Shown here piece by piece: positions 9,631-17,560 of a stretch of DNA of 64,000 bases (the stretch's first letter is position 1; each line of letters starts with the position of its first letter). The notes under the pieces were generated by a model. The model searched no databases. It had not been told where the DNA came from and saw nothing but the letters and a program-made list of their open reading frames with translations. The position numbers were made by a program, and so were the translations under genes. This DNA comes from Thiomicrorhabdus sp. Kp2 (lineage in GTDB: Bacteria > Pseudomonadota > Gammaproteobacteria > Thiomicrospirales > Thiomicrospiraceae): contig NZ_ARWI01000001.1 in NCBI RefSeq assembly GCF_000478585.1, positions 186,001 through 250,000 of the forward strand, written 5' to 3'.

Positions 9631-9706
9631 GTCCCGTTCGTCTAGAGGCCTAGGACACGGCCCTTTCACGGCTGTAACAGGGGTTCGACTCCCCTACGGG
9701 ACGCCA
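9631..9706 (+). tRNA. tRNA-Glu (TTC), copy 1
   Basis: The acceptor stem GTCCCGT/ACGGGAC, anticodon loop CTTTCAC (TTC), T-arm and encoded CCA are all present. Identical to the copy at 9904-9979. Confidence 0.96.
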
Positions 9707-9710
9707 ATTT

Positions 9711-9785
9711 GCGGGAATAGCTCAGCGGTAGAGCACAACCTTGCCAAGGTTGGGGTCGCGAGTTCGATCCTCGTTTCCCGCTCCA
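9711..9785 (+). tRNA. tRNA-Gly (GCC)
   Basis: The 75-nt cloverleaf has acceptor GCGGGAA/TTCCCGC, anticodon GCC in TTGCCAA, and encoded CCA. Only four bases separate it from the preceding tRNA-Glu, so both come from one transcript. Confidence 0.96.
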
Positions 9786-9834
9786 GTTTTAAGTGTGTTG
9801 ATGACCTAGGCCATAATAATCATCAGCAGACTTT

Positions 9835-9866
9835 AATAGCTTTTTAAGTTTATTTAAAAAGCTATT
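9835..9866. other. Long perfect hairpin between tRNA-Gly and tRNA-Glu
   Basis: AATAGCTTTTTAA (9835-9847) and its exact complement (9854-9866) form a 13-bp stem with a short loop. No U-run follows, so it is more likely a processing or attenuation structure than a terminator. Confidence 0.5.
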
Positions 9867-9903
9867 AGAACAACCGTTAATTCGTCAGGATTAACAACAA
9901 TCT

Positions 9904-9979
9904 GTCCCGTTCGTCTAGAGGCCTAGGACACGGCCCTTTCACGGCTGTAACAGGGGTTCGACTCCCCTACGGGACGCCA
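9904..9979 (+). tRNA. tRNA-Glu (TTC), copy 2
   Basis: Identical in sequence to the tRNA at 9631-9706. Last gene of the cluster. Confidence 0.96.
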
Positions 9980-9985
9980 CATACT

Positions 9986-10020
9986 AAACCCGCAATGACT
10001 TGTCATTCGCGGGTTTTTTA
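9986..10020 (+). terminator. Terminator of the tRNA cluster
   Basis: AAACCCGC (9986-9993) pairs with GCGGGTTT (10009-10016). The intervening AATGAC/GTCATT extends the stem, and a T-run follows. Confidence 0.9.
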
Positions 10021-10209
10021 TTGTCTAAAATAAATCTCTAATTTACTAAACTACAAGCCCGATGAGTTAAAAACACTAATATCTGAAATTGTTAAAGTTG
10101 TGGTTAAAAAAAGAGATGGGCTTAAGGTTTTTTTGGGTTTTTGATTTTCAAATACAACCGTTTTGTAAACTCTGATTTTTGTACCACTAATAAATGGTAG
10201 CTCATACAT

Positions 10210-10233
10210 AAAACCACCTGAATAGGTGGTTTT
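10210..10233. terminator. Bidirectional hairpin, probable relA terminator
   Basis: AAAACCACCT (10210-10219) pairs with AGGTGGTTTT (10224-10233). It lies 32 bases beyond the relA stop on the minus strand. The T-tract is short, so termination strength is uncertain. Between this and 10020 I see no gene. Confidence 0.6.
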
Positions 10234-10265
10234 GCTTGGTTGTTTATAGACAAGGATAGGGTGAA

Positions 10266-12422
10266 CTATTCCGTTTTTATGGAGACCGATTCAACATTGG
10301 GAATAATTTCAATGTGGTCGAGTAGATCACCTAAGTTGGTTGTGTAGTCCAGTTCAAGCGTTAATCTCATTTCAACGCTATTTTCTTGAGTATTTGTTTG
10401 AGTGTTTGATGCTATGAGGTTAATATCCAGATCGGTTAGCATAGCCATAACATCACGTAATAAACCTTTTCGGTCAAAAGCAACCACTTGAAGCTCAGCG
10501 GTAAAACACGGCTGTTCGGCTTGTTTTTTATCCCAAGTTACTTCAATTAAGCGCCTTTGCTCGTCATGAGAAAGGTTGAGTATATTGGCACAATCGTGCT
10601 TGTGTACGGTTATGCCACGGCCACGAGTTACATAGCCCACAATGTCGTCATATGGTTTAGGTGAGCAGCAGGGCGCGATGTTGGTTGTAAGGTGTATTGC
10701 ACCAATAACATAGGCTTTTGCGTCTTCAATTGCATTAGATTCTGCGGAAAAGCTAAATGTTCTTTGCTGTTTAGACTGTGATTGCTCTGGCTTTAATTCA
10801 GCCTGAATAGCACTAGTTAATTGGCGCTCATTAATACGACCTTTACCAATGTCTTCGAAAAATGTCTCTTTATTTTCGTGTCTAAAACGCTTGGCGATAT
10901 TTGAGGTATCAATAGATTCTGCATGCAAGCGTTTGATTTCTCTATTAAAAAGCAATTCACCTGTTGATGTGTTTTCGCTTTTATTTTGTTTATTGAACCA
11001 GTTTCTAACTTTGTTTCGTGCGCTGGTACTCGTTAAATACCCTAGATTGGGGTTTAACCAGTTACGGCTAGGTTCGCCATTTTTAATGGTAAGTACTTCA
11101 ACCTTGTCTCCCGTTTTTAAAGTAAAACTGAGTGGCTGAATACGCCCGTTTACCTTTGCTCCGCGACATCTATGGCCAAGTTCTGTATGAATTTGATAGG
11201 CAAAATCTAGAGGCGTTGCACCTTGGCGTAGCGTAATGATCTCATTATTAGGTGTCATTACATAAATATGTTTACTCTGAAGCTCAGTACTGATCTCTTT
11301 AAATATATCGGGATCTTCTGAGTTTTCTAAAATCTGTCTTACGTTAGAAATGCTGCGCTCAAGATTTTCATCAAACCCCGTTTTATCGCCTTCTTTATAA
11401 CGCCAGTGTGCGGCAATACCATATTCTGCACTGTGGTGCATTTGATTGGTTCTGATTTGAATCTCTACGGTTTTGCCTTCAGGACCAATAATAACTGTAT
11501 GGATTGATTGGTATCCGTTCTCTTTGGGTGTCGCAACGTAATCGTCAAATTCATCACGAACATAATTCCAGCGACTATGAATTAACCCAAGCACTTCATA
11601 GCAAAGCTGAACACTATCGACATAGATGCGAACCGCACGTAAATCATATAATTCATCAATTGGTAGGTGTTTACGCTGCATTTTTTTCCAAATGCTGTAG
11701 ATGTGTTTTGGGCGTCCAGTAATTTTGGCTTTGATATTACTCTGTTCTAGCATACCTTCTAGTGTATGCAGGACGGTTTTAATGTACTCTTCACGTTCAG
11801 AGCGTTTTGACTGAAGTTGTTTGGCAATATCTTTGTATTGTTCAGGATGAAGATAACGAAATGATAAATCTTCTAACTCCCATTTTAATTGTGCAATACC
11901 TAATCGATTTGCTAAAGGTGAGAAGATGAGTTCTGTTTCTGCGGCAATTTTGTGGCGTATCTCTTCCGTCTCATTTTTTAACTGGCGAAGTCGTGCTACT
12001 CGGTAGGCAAGTTTCATTATCATAATGCGGATATCAGAGGTCATCGCTAACAGCATCTGCCTGAGGCGCTCGTTTTGAACCTCATTTGATTTCTTCTCGA
12101 CATCAAAATCTTTAAACTTATTGAGATTACGAATACCTTGTACCAGTTTAGCGGTGGATTTGCCAAAAAGTTCTATGATGTTTTCATGCGGATAGATCGG
12201 CTCTAAGTTACCGTCACTGAGTAAAGTGGCTAATAGGGTTTCATCATCAAGCTTTAGGTCTGCTAGAATTTCTGCGACAATCACGCTTCTAACAATGCTT
12301 TTTTCAGGAAGGTTTTCAGACTCTAGCGCCATTGCACACGCATGTTTGCAACGTTTTTCTTGTTCTTCCGAAAAAGTGAAGTCTGCAAAAATTTTTTGAT
12401 ATAAAGAATCGACTGTATACAT
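10266..12422 (-). CDS. relA: (p)ppGpp synthetase RelA
   Basis: This 718-residue RelA/SpoT homologue makes the stringent-response alarmone on starved ribosomes. Order: a degenerate HD domain (residues 1-190, lacking the catalytic His and HD pair), a synthetase domain with EFDDYVATPKENGYQSIHT around residue 292, a TGS domain (HIYVMTPNNEIITLRQGATP around 388), a conserved-Cys region (CCSPKPYDD around 592), and a C-terminal ACT domain. The EFDD motif (ExDD class) and the lost HD residues mark monofunctional RelA rather than bifunctional SpoT. Length is normal. Confidence 0.94.
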   Translation of the reverse strand: MYTVDSLYQKIFADFTFSEEQEKRCKHACAMALESENLPEKSIVRSVIVAEILADLKLDDETLLATLLSDGNLEPIYPHENIIELFGKSTAKLVQGIRNLNKFKDFDVEKKSNEVQNERLRQMLLAMTSDIRIMIMKLAYRVARLRQLKNETEEIRHKIAAETELIFSPLANRLGIAQLKWELEDLSFRYLHPEQYKDIAKQLQSKRSEREEYIKTVLHTLEGMLEQSNIKAKITGRPKHIYSIWKKMQRKHLPIDELYDLRAVRIYVDSVQLCYEVLGLIHSRWNYVRDEFDDYVATPKENGYQSIHTVIIGPEGKTVEIQIRTNQMHHSAEYGIAAHWRYKEGDKTGFDENLERSISNVRQILENSEDPDIFKEISTELQSKHIYVMTPNNEIITLRQGATPLDFAYQIHTELGHRCRGAKVNGRIQPLSFTLKTGDKVEVLTIKNGEPSRNWLNPNLGYLTSTSARNKVRNWFNKQNKSENTSTGELLFNREIKRLHAESIDTSNIAKRFRHENKETFFEDIGKGRINERQLTSAIQAELKPEQSQSKQQRTFSFSAESNAIEDAKAYVIGAIHLTTNIAPCCSPKPYDDIVGYVTRGRGITVHKHDCANILNLSHDEQRRLIEVTWDKKQAEQPCFTAELQVVAFDRKGLLRDVMAMLTDLDINLIASNTQTNTQENSVEMRLTLELDYTTNLGDLLDHIEIIPNVESVSIKTE

Positions 12423-12609
12423 CTACATAGACACTTGCTTTGTTGTTAATCGACATATTTTAGCGAGTTTTACACCGTAAAATTCAGTATTTGTTGTAAA
12501 AGATTTTATTGCTGAATAAGCAATCTTAAATCGTCTGGTTTAAAAAGGCATTGAATGCGATAATATCCGATTATTTTTTTAACCTAATATCTTTAGAGAT
12601 TAGTATATT

Positions 12610-13686
12610 TTGACTAAAAACGCCTCAAAAATCCTCTCAGAAAACGTGATTAATAAAAATCTAAAGCAGGCGAATAGCGCATGTGGCTTTAGTGTTGCCC
12701 CGATGTTGGATTGGACTGATAAGCATTGTCGATATTTTCATCGTCAGTTAACTAACCAGGCCTGGTTATATAGCGAGATGGTCACCACTGGGGCGATTAT
12801 TTATGGTGATAATTTACCGCGTTTCCTTGGTCATAACCCTTCAGAGGTGCCTGTAGTATTACAGCTGGGTGGCAGTCACTCACAAGACTTAGCTCGTTGT
12901 GCAAAGCTTGGTGAAGAGTGGGGTTATTCTGAAATAAACTTAAATGTAGGCTGCCCAAGTGACCGAGTACAAAATAATATGATTGGCGCTTGTCTATTGG
13001 GGCACCCTGAGTTGGTTGCCGAAAATATTGCGGCTATGAAGGCCGAGGTAAATATTCCTGTTACCGTGAAAACTCGAATAGGCATTGATGATCAAGAAGA
13101 TTTTGAAACCTTGCAGAATTTTGTAGAAGGTTTAGTGAAAGCGGGTGTGGATGGTGTGATTATTCATGCAAGAAAAGCTTGGTTGCAAGGGTTGTCTCCT
13201 AAAGAGAACCGTGAAATTCCTCCTTTAAAATACGATTGGGTTCATCGTATTAAAGCAGAATTTCCAGAATTAGATATTGCGGTTAATGGTGGAATCACCT
13301 CTCATAATCAAGCTTTACAACATTTTGAATCTTATGAAGGTATGCCTGCTCTTGATGGGGTGATGTTAGGTCGAGTCGCTTATGAGCAACCTTTTATACT
13401 GTCAGAGGTAGACTCCCTCTATTATGGTGCTGATATAACGAATGTTAGTAGATTGGATATTTTAGAAAAAATGTATCCCTATATTGATAATCACTTAACT
13501 CATGGTGGTAAGTTAATTCAAGTAACTCGCCATATGCTTGGGCTGTTTCATGGATTGCCTGGTGGTAGAATCTGGCGTAGACACCTGTCTGAAAATGCAT
13601 TTAAACAAACATCAGGTATTGAGGTTGTTCAGCAAGCCTATCAGATGGTTGCGGCAGAAATTCAAAGGATGGAAGATAGACAATGA
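12610..13686 (+). CDS. dusA: tRNA-dihydrouridine synthase A
   Basis: This 358-residue FMN enzyme reduces uridines 20/20a in the tRNA D-loop. Signature APMLDWTDKHCRYF (residues about 31-44), catalytic Cys in NVGCPSDRVQNN around 113, FMN-binding KTRIGID around 152, and HARKAWLQGLSPKENREIPPL typical of DusA. The start is uncertain: TTG at 12610 gives an N-terminus about 20 residues longer than usual with no good ribosome-binding site. The stop overlaps the xseA start (ATGA), so translation is coupled. Confidence 0.93.
   Translation: MTKNASKILSENVINKNLKQANSACGFSVAPMLDWTDKHCRYFHRQLTNQAWLYSEMVTTGAIIYGDNLPRFLGHNPSEVPVVLQLGGSHSQDLARCAKLGEEWGYSEINLNVGCPSDRVQNNMIGACLLGHPELVAENIAAMKAEVNIPVTVKTRIGIDDQEDFETLQNFVEGLVKAGVDGVIIHARKAWLQGLSPKENREIPPLKYDWVHRIKAEFPELDIAVNGGITSHNQALQHFESYEGMPALDGVMLGRVAYEQPFILSEVDSLYYGADITNVSRLDILEKMYPYIDNHLTHGGKLIQVTRHMLGLFHGLPGGRIWRRHLSENAFKQTSGIEVVQQAYQMVAAEIQRMEDRQ
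12755..12766. repeat. Palindrome ACCAGGCCTGGT, copy 4 (within dusA)
   Basis: Read in the frame that encodes N-Q-A-W (TNQAWLYSEM). Confidence 0.95.
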
Positions 13687-15317
13687 CCTTCTTGGATGTG
13701 CCTTTTAGAGAAAAAGAGCAGGCCAAAGCCCTTGGTGCGCGCTGGGATGCGGTCAGTAAACGCTGGTATGTGCCAGAGGCTTTGTCTGATGAGATCGATG
13801 CATTTCAAAAATGGTTACCTATTAAACAAAACACCGTCAATGGTGATTTAGCAGGTGATTTAGCAGGTGATTTAGACCCTTATTCTCAAACTCTTGATTT
13901 TGGTGCTTTAAAGACAGTAGAAGAGCAAAAGGGCACTAAGCTATCAGTGGTCTTAAATAACGTACAAGCCGTTTTAAGGCAGGGCTTTCCTGGTGGAGTT
14001 TGGGTCATTACGGAAATTGCAAACATTAATACGCGCCGTGGTCATGTCTATTTAGAACTTACTGAAACCAATGATTTTGGTCAAGCTATTGCAAACTGTC
14101 GTGGAATGATTTGGCAAAGCCAGGCCAGTCGTTTGCTTGAGCGTTTTCAAGTCACAACAGGTAGTGAATTAGCGATAGGTCAAAAAGTATTAATTCTGGC
14201 AGAGGTTAATTTTCATGAACAGTATGGATTTTCTTTTGTTATTCAGGATTTAGATCCGAGTTATACGCTCGGTGAACAAGAGCAGCGTTTAAATCAAATA
14301 AGAAAAAATCTAATTAAAAAGGGTATTTACCAGCAAAATAAAAACTATCAATTGCCTACCGATTATTTTCGTATTGCCGTTATTGCGCCTCCCGAAGCAG
14401 CTGGTTTGGGGGATTTTAGAGCAGATGCTGATGTTTTGCAAAAGAACCATATATGCCAGTTCAACTATTTTTACAGTAGTTTTCAAGGTGAGGCCGTTGA
14501 AACCGAGATGCTTGAGGCGTTGACAGCAGTTCATTCACTTCATCAGACCAAGCCATTTGACGCCTTAGTGATTATTAGAGGTGGTGGCGCAAAACTCGAC
14601 TTAAATATGCTAAATATTGAGAGCTTGGCAGAGGCATTTTGTTATGCGCAGCTACCCGTTTTTTCTGGAATTGGACATGAAAGAGATAACACCATCCTAG
14701 ATGAAGTTGCGCACAGTCGTTTTGATACACCGAGTAAGGTAATCGGTTTTATTAAAACTCAAATTGTTCATCAAGCAAAGAATGCTAATTTAAATTGGAT
14801 TAACATTGAGCAATCTAGCCGTCTTAAGGTTCAAGGTTTTAAGCATCAAATAAACGAAATGCATAATACAATGACTCGAAATAGCTTAAAAATAGTGCAT
14901 GGATGGCAACAAAAATTAGAGCCTCTTAGTTTTAATATACGCAGATTAAGTGAAACCAAAATTCGGCAAGTGGATTACAGTTTAGATGTATTAAACCAGC
15001 AAATACACTCACAAATTAATCAGCAAATGAAATTGATCCATCACGATGTTGAGCAGTTAAAAGAGCTGGTTTTTCAAGGAGCTAAACGCTCTGTAGCAAG
15101 CCAAAAACAGCAGATTATTCAGTCTATTTCCTTTATTTTGAGTTCAGGACCAAAGGCGCAATTAAACAGGGGGTTTAGTATTGCTAAACGCCCAGATGGC
15201 GTTCCAATTACCACGGCTAAAGAAGCATTAAAAAACCAGTGTATTGAACTTGAATTTTCCGATGGTGCCATACAAGCTGAAATACCAAAAAATCAAACCA
15301 TTAAAGAGGTGAAATAG
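13683..15317 (+). CDS. xseA: Exodeoxyribonuclease VII large subunit with N-terminal DUF5710-like domain
   Basis: This 544-residue protein is about 90 residues longer than standard XseA. Residues 1-50 (LDVPFREKEQAKALGARWD, then RWYVP) match the DUF5710 module often joined to primases and DNA-processing enzymes. A linker with a DLAGDLAGDLD repeat (residues about 55-66) follows. XseA proper begins near residue 78 with an OB-fold (GGVWVITEIANINTRRGHVYLEL) and continues with the nuclease domain (IIRGGGAKLDL, FSGIGHERDNTILDEVAH, ARFDTPS-like HSRFDTPSKV) and a long helical region. ExoVII degrades ssDNA in repair. It overlaps dusA by 4 bases and precedes xseB. Confidence 0.93.
   Translation: MTFLDVPFREKEQAKALGARWDAVSKRWYVPEALSDEIDAFQKWLPIKQNTVNGDLAGDLAGDLDPYSQTLDFGALKTVEEQKGTKLSVVLNNVQAVLRQGFPGGVWVITEIANINTRRGHVYLELTETNDFGQAIANCRGMIWQSQASRLLERFQVTTGSELAIGQKVLILAEVNFHEQYGFSFVIQDLDPSYTLGEQEQRLNQIRKNLIKKGIYQQNKNYQLPTDYFRIAVIAPPEAAGLGDFRADADVLQKNHICQFNYFYSSFQGEAVETEMLEALTAVHSLHQTKPFDALVIIRGGGAKLDLNMLNIESLAEAFCYAQLPVFSGIGHERDNTILDEVAHSRFDTPSKVIGFIKTQIVHQAKNANLNWINIEQSSRLKVQGFKHQINEMHNTMTRNSLKIVHGWQQKLEPLSFNIRRLSETKIRQVDYSLDVLNQQIHSQINQQMKLIHHDVEQLKELVFQGAKRSVASQKQQIIQSISFILSSGPKAQLNRGFSIAKRPDGVPITTAKEALKNQCIELEFSDGAIQAEIPKNQTIKEVK
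13842..13877 (+). repeat. 12-bp tandem repeat in the xseA linker
   Basis: GGTGATTTAGCA occurs twice in tandem followed by a third copy differing in the last two bases. It encodes the GDLA repeat of the linker and is a candidate length-variable site. Confidence 0.85.
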
Positions 15318-15362
15318 ACCCGTCTATTTCATATTATGAATAAAATTAAAGAGGCCTTTTAA

Positions 15363-15587
15363 ATGACACAGTCAGCAGAAAGTTTTAAAGAGAATTATCA
15401 AAAACTACAAGAGATTGCACAAAAATTAGCGAACAGCGGTGAAGTTGATATAGATGAGCTTGTACCCATGGTTGATGATGCCACGAGAGCTTACCAGCTA
15501 TGTAAATCTCGAATTGATGCGGTAGAAACAGCACTTAATACAAGGCTTGACATAGAGGCTGAACAAGATCAGTCAGAAGGAGTTTAA
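15363..15587 (+). CDS. xseB: Exodeoxyribonuclease VII small subunit
   Basis: This 74-residue helical protein has the XseB pattern FKENYQKLQEIAQKLANSGEVDIDELVPMVDDATRAY and an acidic tail. It lies 45 bases downstream of xseA, the partner subunit. The gap contains no terminator. Confidence 0.93.
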   Translation: MTQSAESFKENYQKLQEIAQKLANSGEVDIDELVPMVDDATRAYQLCKSRIDAVETALNTRLDIEAEQDQSEGV

Positions 15588-15588
15588 G

Positions 15589-15948
15589 ATGCAAAAAAAG
15601 GCTGTTATTTATCACAACCCACGGTGTTCAAAAAGCCGCAATAGTCTCATGATTTTAAAGGAACATGATATTTCCGTTGTTGAAATTCGATATTTAGAAA
15701 AGCCACCAACCAAACAAGTATTGGCGGAATTATGCCAAAAAATGTCCGTGACACCATTTGAAATAGTACGAACTGGCGAAGAGTTGTTTAAAGAGCTTGG
15801 GTTAAGCAAACAAGATCAAAAGTCAGATAATGAGTGGTTAGAGATTTTGGTTGCAAACCCTAAGTTAATTGAAAGACCAATTGTGCAAATTGGTAATAAA
15901 GTTGTTATGGGAAGACCGCCTGAAAATATTTTGTCTATTTTAAATTAA
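15589..15948 (+). CDS. ArsC/YfgD-family glutaredoxin-like reductase
   Basis: The 119-residue protein has the thioredoxin-like ArsC fold with the active-site HNPRCSKSRN (residues about 9-18, Cys13) and the conserved C-terminal LIERPIVQIGNKVVMGRPPE. These match glutaredoxin-dependent arsenate reductases. It starts one base after xseB and no ars genes are nearby, so housekeeping YfgD-like function is as likely as arsenate reduction. Confidence 0.85.
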   Translation: MQKKAVIYHNPRCSKSRNSLMILKEHDISVVEIRYLEKPPTKQVLAELCQKMSVTPFEIVRTGEELFKELGLSKQDQKSDNEWLEILVANPKLIERPIVQIGNKVVMGRPPENILSILN

Positions 15949-16485
15949 GAAAACTCCAAACAGCTAAAACTCTAAATATTACAAATTCATCATTTGTAGA
16001 AAATCGGACTTAAACTAACCAGGCCTGGTAATTTAATTAATAAAGGCCTGGTTATTCACCATTCAGTAAACTTCATAATCAAGTAATTCAAAATTCAATA
16101 ATTTTATTAATACTGGTTAATTTATAAAGCAGGGCAAAGGATAGAACCAAGTAAGTTTTATGCAATATTCAATTTAACATAATATATATTATACGAATAA
16201 CTGTTTTGCAAATCCATATTCTAATAAACGAAGAACAATTAGCTAACAAACTGATATTGCAGTGTTTTTATTCGAAATGGATTTAACCCCTTTAAATCTT
16301 AAAGCTTGTATATGTCGATTATTAAGGTAGAAATAAACACATAAAATACGGCATCGTTTTGATTATTACTTAATATAAAAATACAAACACGCTATAAATC
16401 ACTATGTTATTTTACTTTGTGCTTTAATCCTTGTTTTACATTAATCTACAGGTAATTTAATTTCTATTTCTAAGGAGCTTTATAT
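15949..16485. other. Gene-free AT-rich interval
   Basis: 537 bases without a credible ORF or structured RNA. It contains the palindrome at 16018-16029 and, 14 bases on, a half copy AGGCCTGGTT (near 16045-16054) that is complementary to the first arm. Together they could fold as an end-of-operon hairpin, but no T-run follows. Confidence 0.5.
16018..16029. repeat. Palindrome ACCAGGCCTGGT, copy 5 (intergenic)
   Basis: Lies 70 bases beyond the ArsC-family gene, with a half-site just downstream. Confidence 0.95.
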
Positions 16486-16767
16486 ATGGATTCTCATCTT
16501 AACTTTAAGCCAGGTGTTTATGAGGTAACTCATGGTGATTATCAGGGCGCGGCAATATTCTTAATCGAAGTGTCCGAACCAGAAGAAAGTGAGTTTGTTT
16601 ATATGACTATTTTTAACCCAGGCTCTGAAGAAAGCCATGAAATCTCTTTTGATGAGTGGGTTGTTATGGTTGATGAAGACGGGTTAATTTGGAGGTCTGA
16701 GATTCCTGACGAAATTAAAGACATGTATTTAGAAGGAAGTTTTTCTACGATAGATAATCTTAACTAG
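16486..16767 (+). CDS. Small acidic hypothetical protein
   Basis: The 93-residue acidic protein is rich in Glu/Asp (EPEESEF, DEDGLIWRSEIPDEIKD). It has no membrane segment or signal peptide and is not recognised. AAGGAGC about 8 bases before the ATG is a strong ribosome-binding site, which supports it as real. It stands alone between an AT-rich gap and a convergent gene. Confidence 0.7.
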   Translation: MDSHLNFKPGVYEVTHGDYQGAAIFLIEVSEPEESEFVYMTIFNPGSEESHEISFDEWVVMVDEDGLIWRSEIPDEIKDMYLEGSFSTIDNLN

Positions 16768-16811
16768 ATAAAATTCTCTTGTCTCGAGCTTTGCAATAAT
16801 TTTAGTTACAA

Positions 16812-16835
16812 AAAACCCGCAATTAAGCGGGTATT
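16812..16835. terminator. Terminator between convergent small genes
   Basis: ACCCGC (16815-16820) pairs with GCGGGT (16827-16832). The T-run is better on the minus strand, so it mainly serves the gene at 16896-17342. Confidence 0.75.
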
Positions 16836-16895
16836 CTTGTTTTAAGCTATGTAAATCAATTTACTTAGCCATATAGGGAGAAAACTAACAACCCC

Positions 16896-17342
16896 CTATC
16901 CTTCATGCAAACCTAATAAAATCATAACCATCGGTACGATTGACACTAAAGCTAGAAGTATTGGCACCCACGCTTTATCTTCATGTTTTTTAAGCCCTAT
17001 AATACCTGCAATAACAGCAATAGGTGCTGCAACCCATGCGATTGGTGGGAAGACAAAACTAAATAAGATGGCCACAACACCAGCCACCATTCCTAAAGTA
17101 GCTGAATCACCAGGCTGATATGTTTTGGTATTGCGCATATCGTCTGGTTGCGTACTTGCAGATTGTAATCGACCTATAATACCGTTGATATCTGACTCAG
17201 TTAATTCACTTTGAACAACTTCCAAGTCTGTCATACCTAGTGTGATTTTTTTATTCTTATATAATGCTTTGACTAAGTCATCCCAATTAGCATCATCCGA
17301 TAATTGATCAACAATAGTGTGTGCATCTTCTTTGATTGACAT
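16896..17342 (-). CDS. Membrane protein with antitoxin-like N-terminal module
   Basis: Using the ATG at 17342 (GAGG seven bases upstream) gives 148 residues; an upstream in-frame start at 17366 lacks a ribosome-binding site. Residues 1-50 (VDQLSDDANWDDLVKALYKNKKITLGMTD) resemble the short helical module of RelB/ParD-like addiction antitoxins. After a polar linker, residues about 82-148 form three hydrophobic segments (LGMVAGVVAILFSFVFPP, WVAAPIAVIAGIIGLKKH, WVPILLALVSIVPMVMILL) like DUF4190 membrane proteins. No toxin gene adjoins. Function unknown. Confidence 0.65.
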   Translation of the reverse strand: MSIKEDAHTIVDQLSDDANWDDLVKALYKNKKITLGMTDLEVVQSELTESDINGIIGRLQSASTQPDDMRNTKTYQPGDSATLGMVAGVVAILFSFVFPPIAWVAAPIAVIAGIIGLKKHEDKAWVPILLALVSIVPMVMILLGLHEG

Positions 17343-17560
17343 AAACCTTCCTCTGAACCATTTCAAATCATGGTATAAAATTACTATGATTTTTTTGCTT
17401 TATAATAAATTTGGTTTTCAAAACACATTTTAAACAACTTATTGGCATGAATTATGCCTAAATGTGCAGTATTTACCCTACGTTTTGTATTTATTTTAGA
17501 TTATTATATCTATAATACATTTGAATACTATTCTAAATTTTGTCAGGAGTTTCCTTAAAC

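Noticed and set aside
9629-9847. 72-codon plus-strand ORF across the tRNA cluster
   Set aside because: It is antisense to nothing and runs straight through tRNA-Glu and tRNA-Gly; the sequence is fully explained by the tRNA genes.
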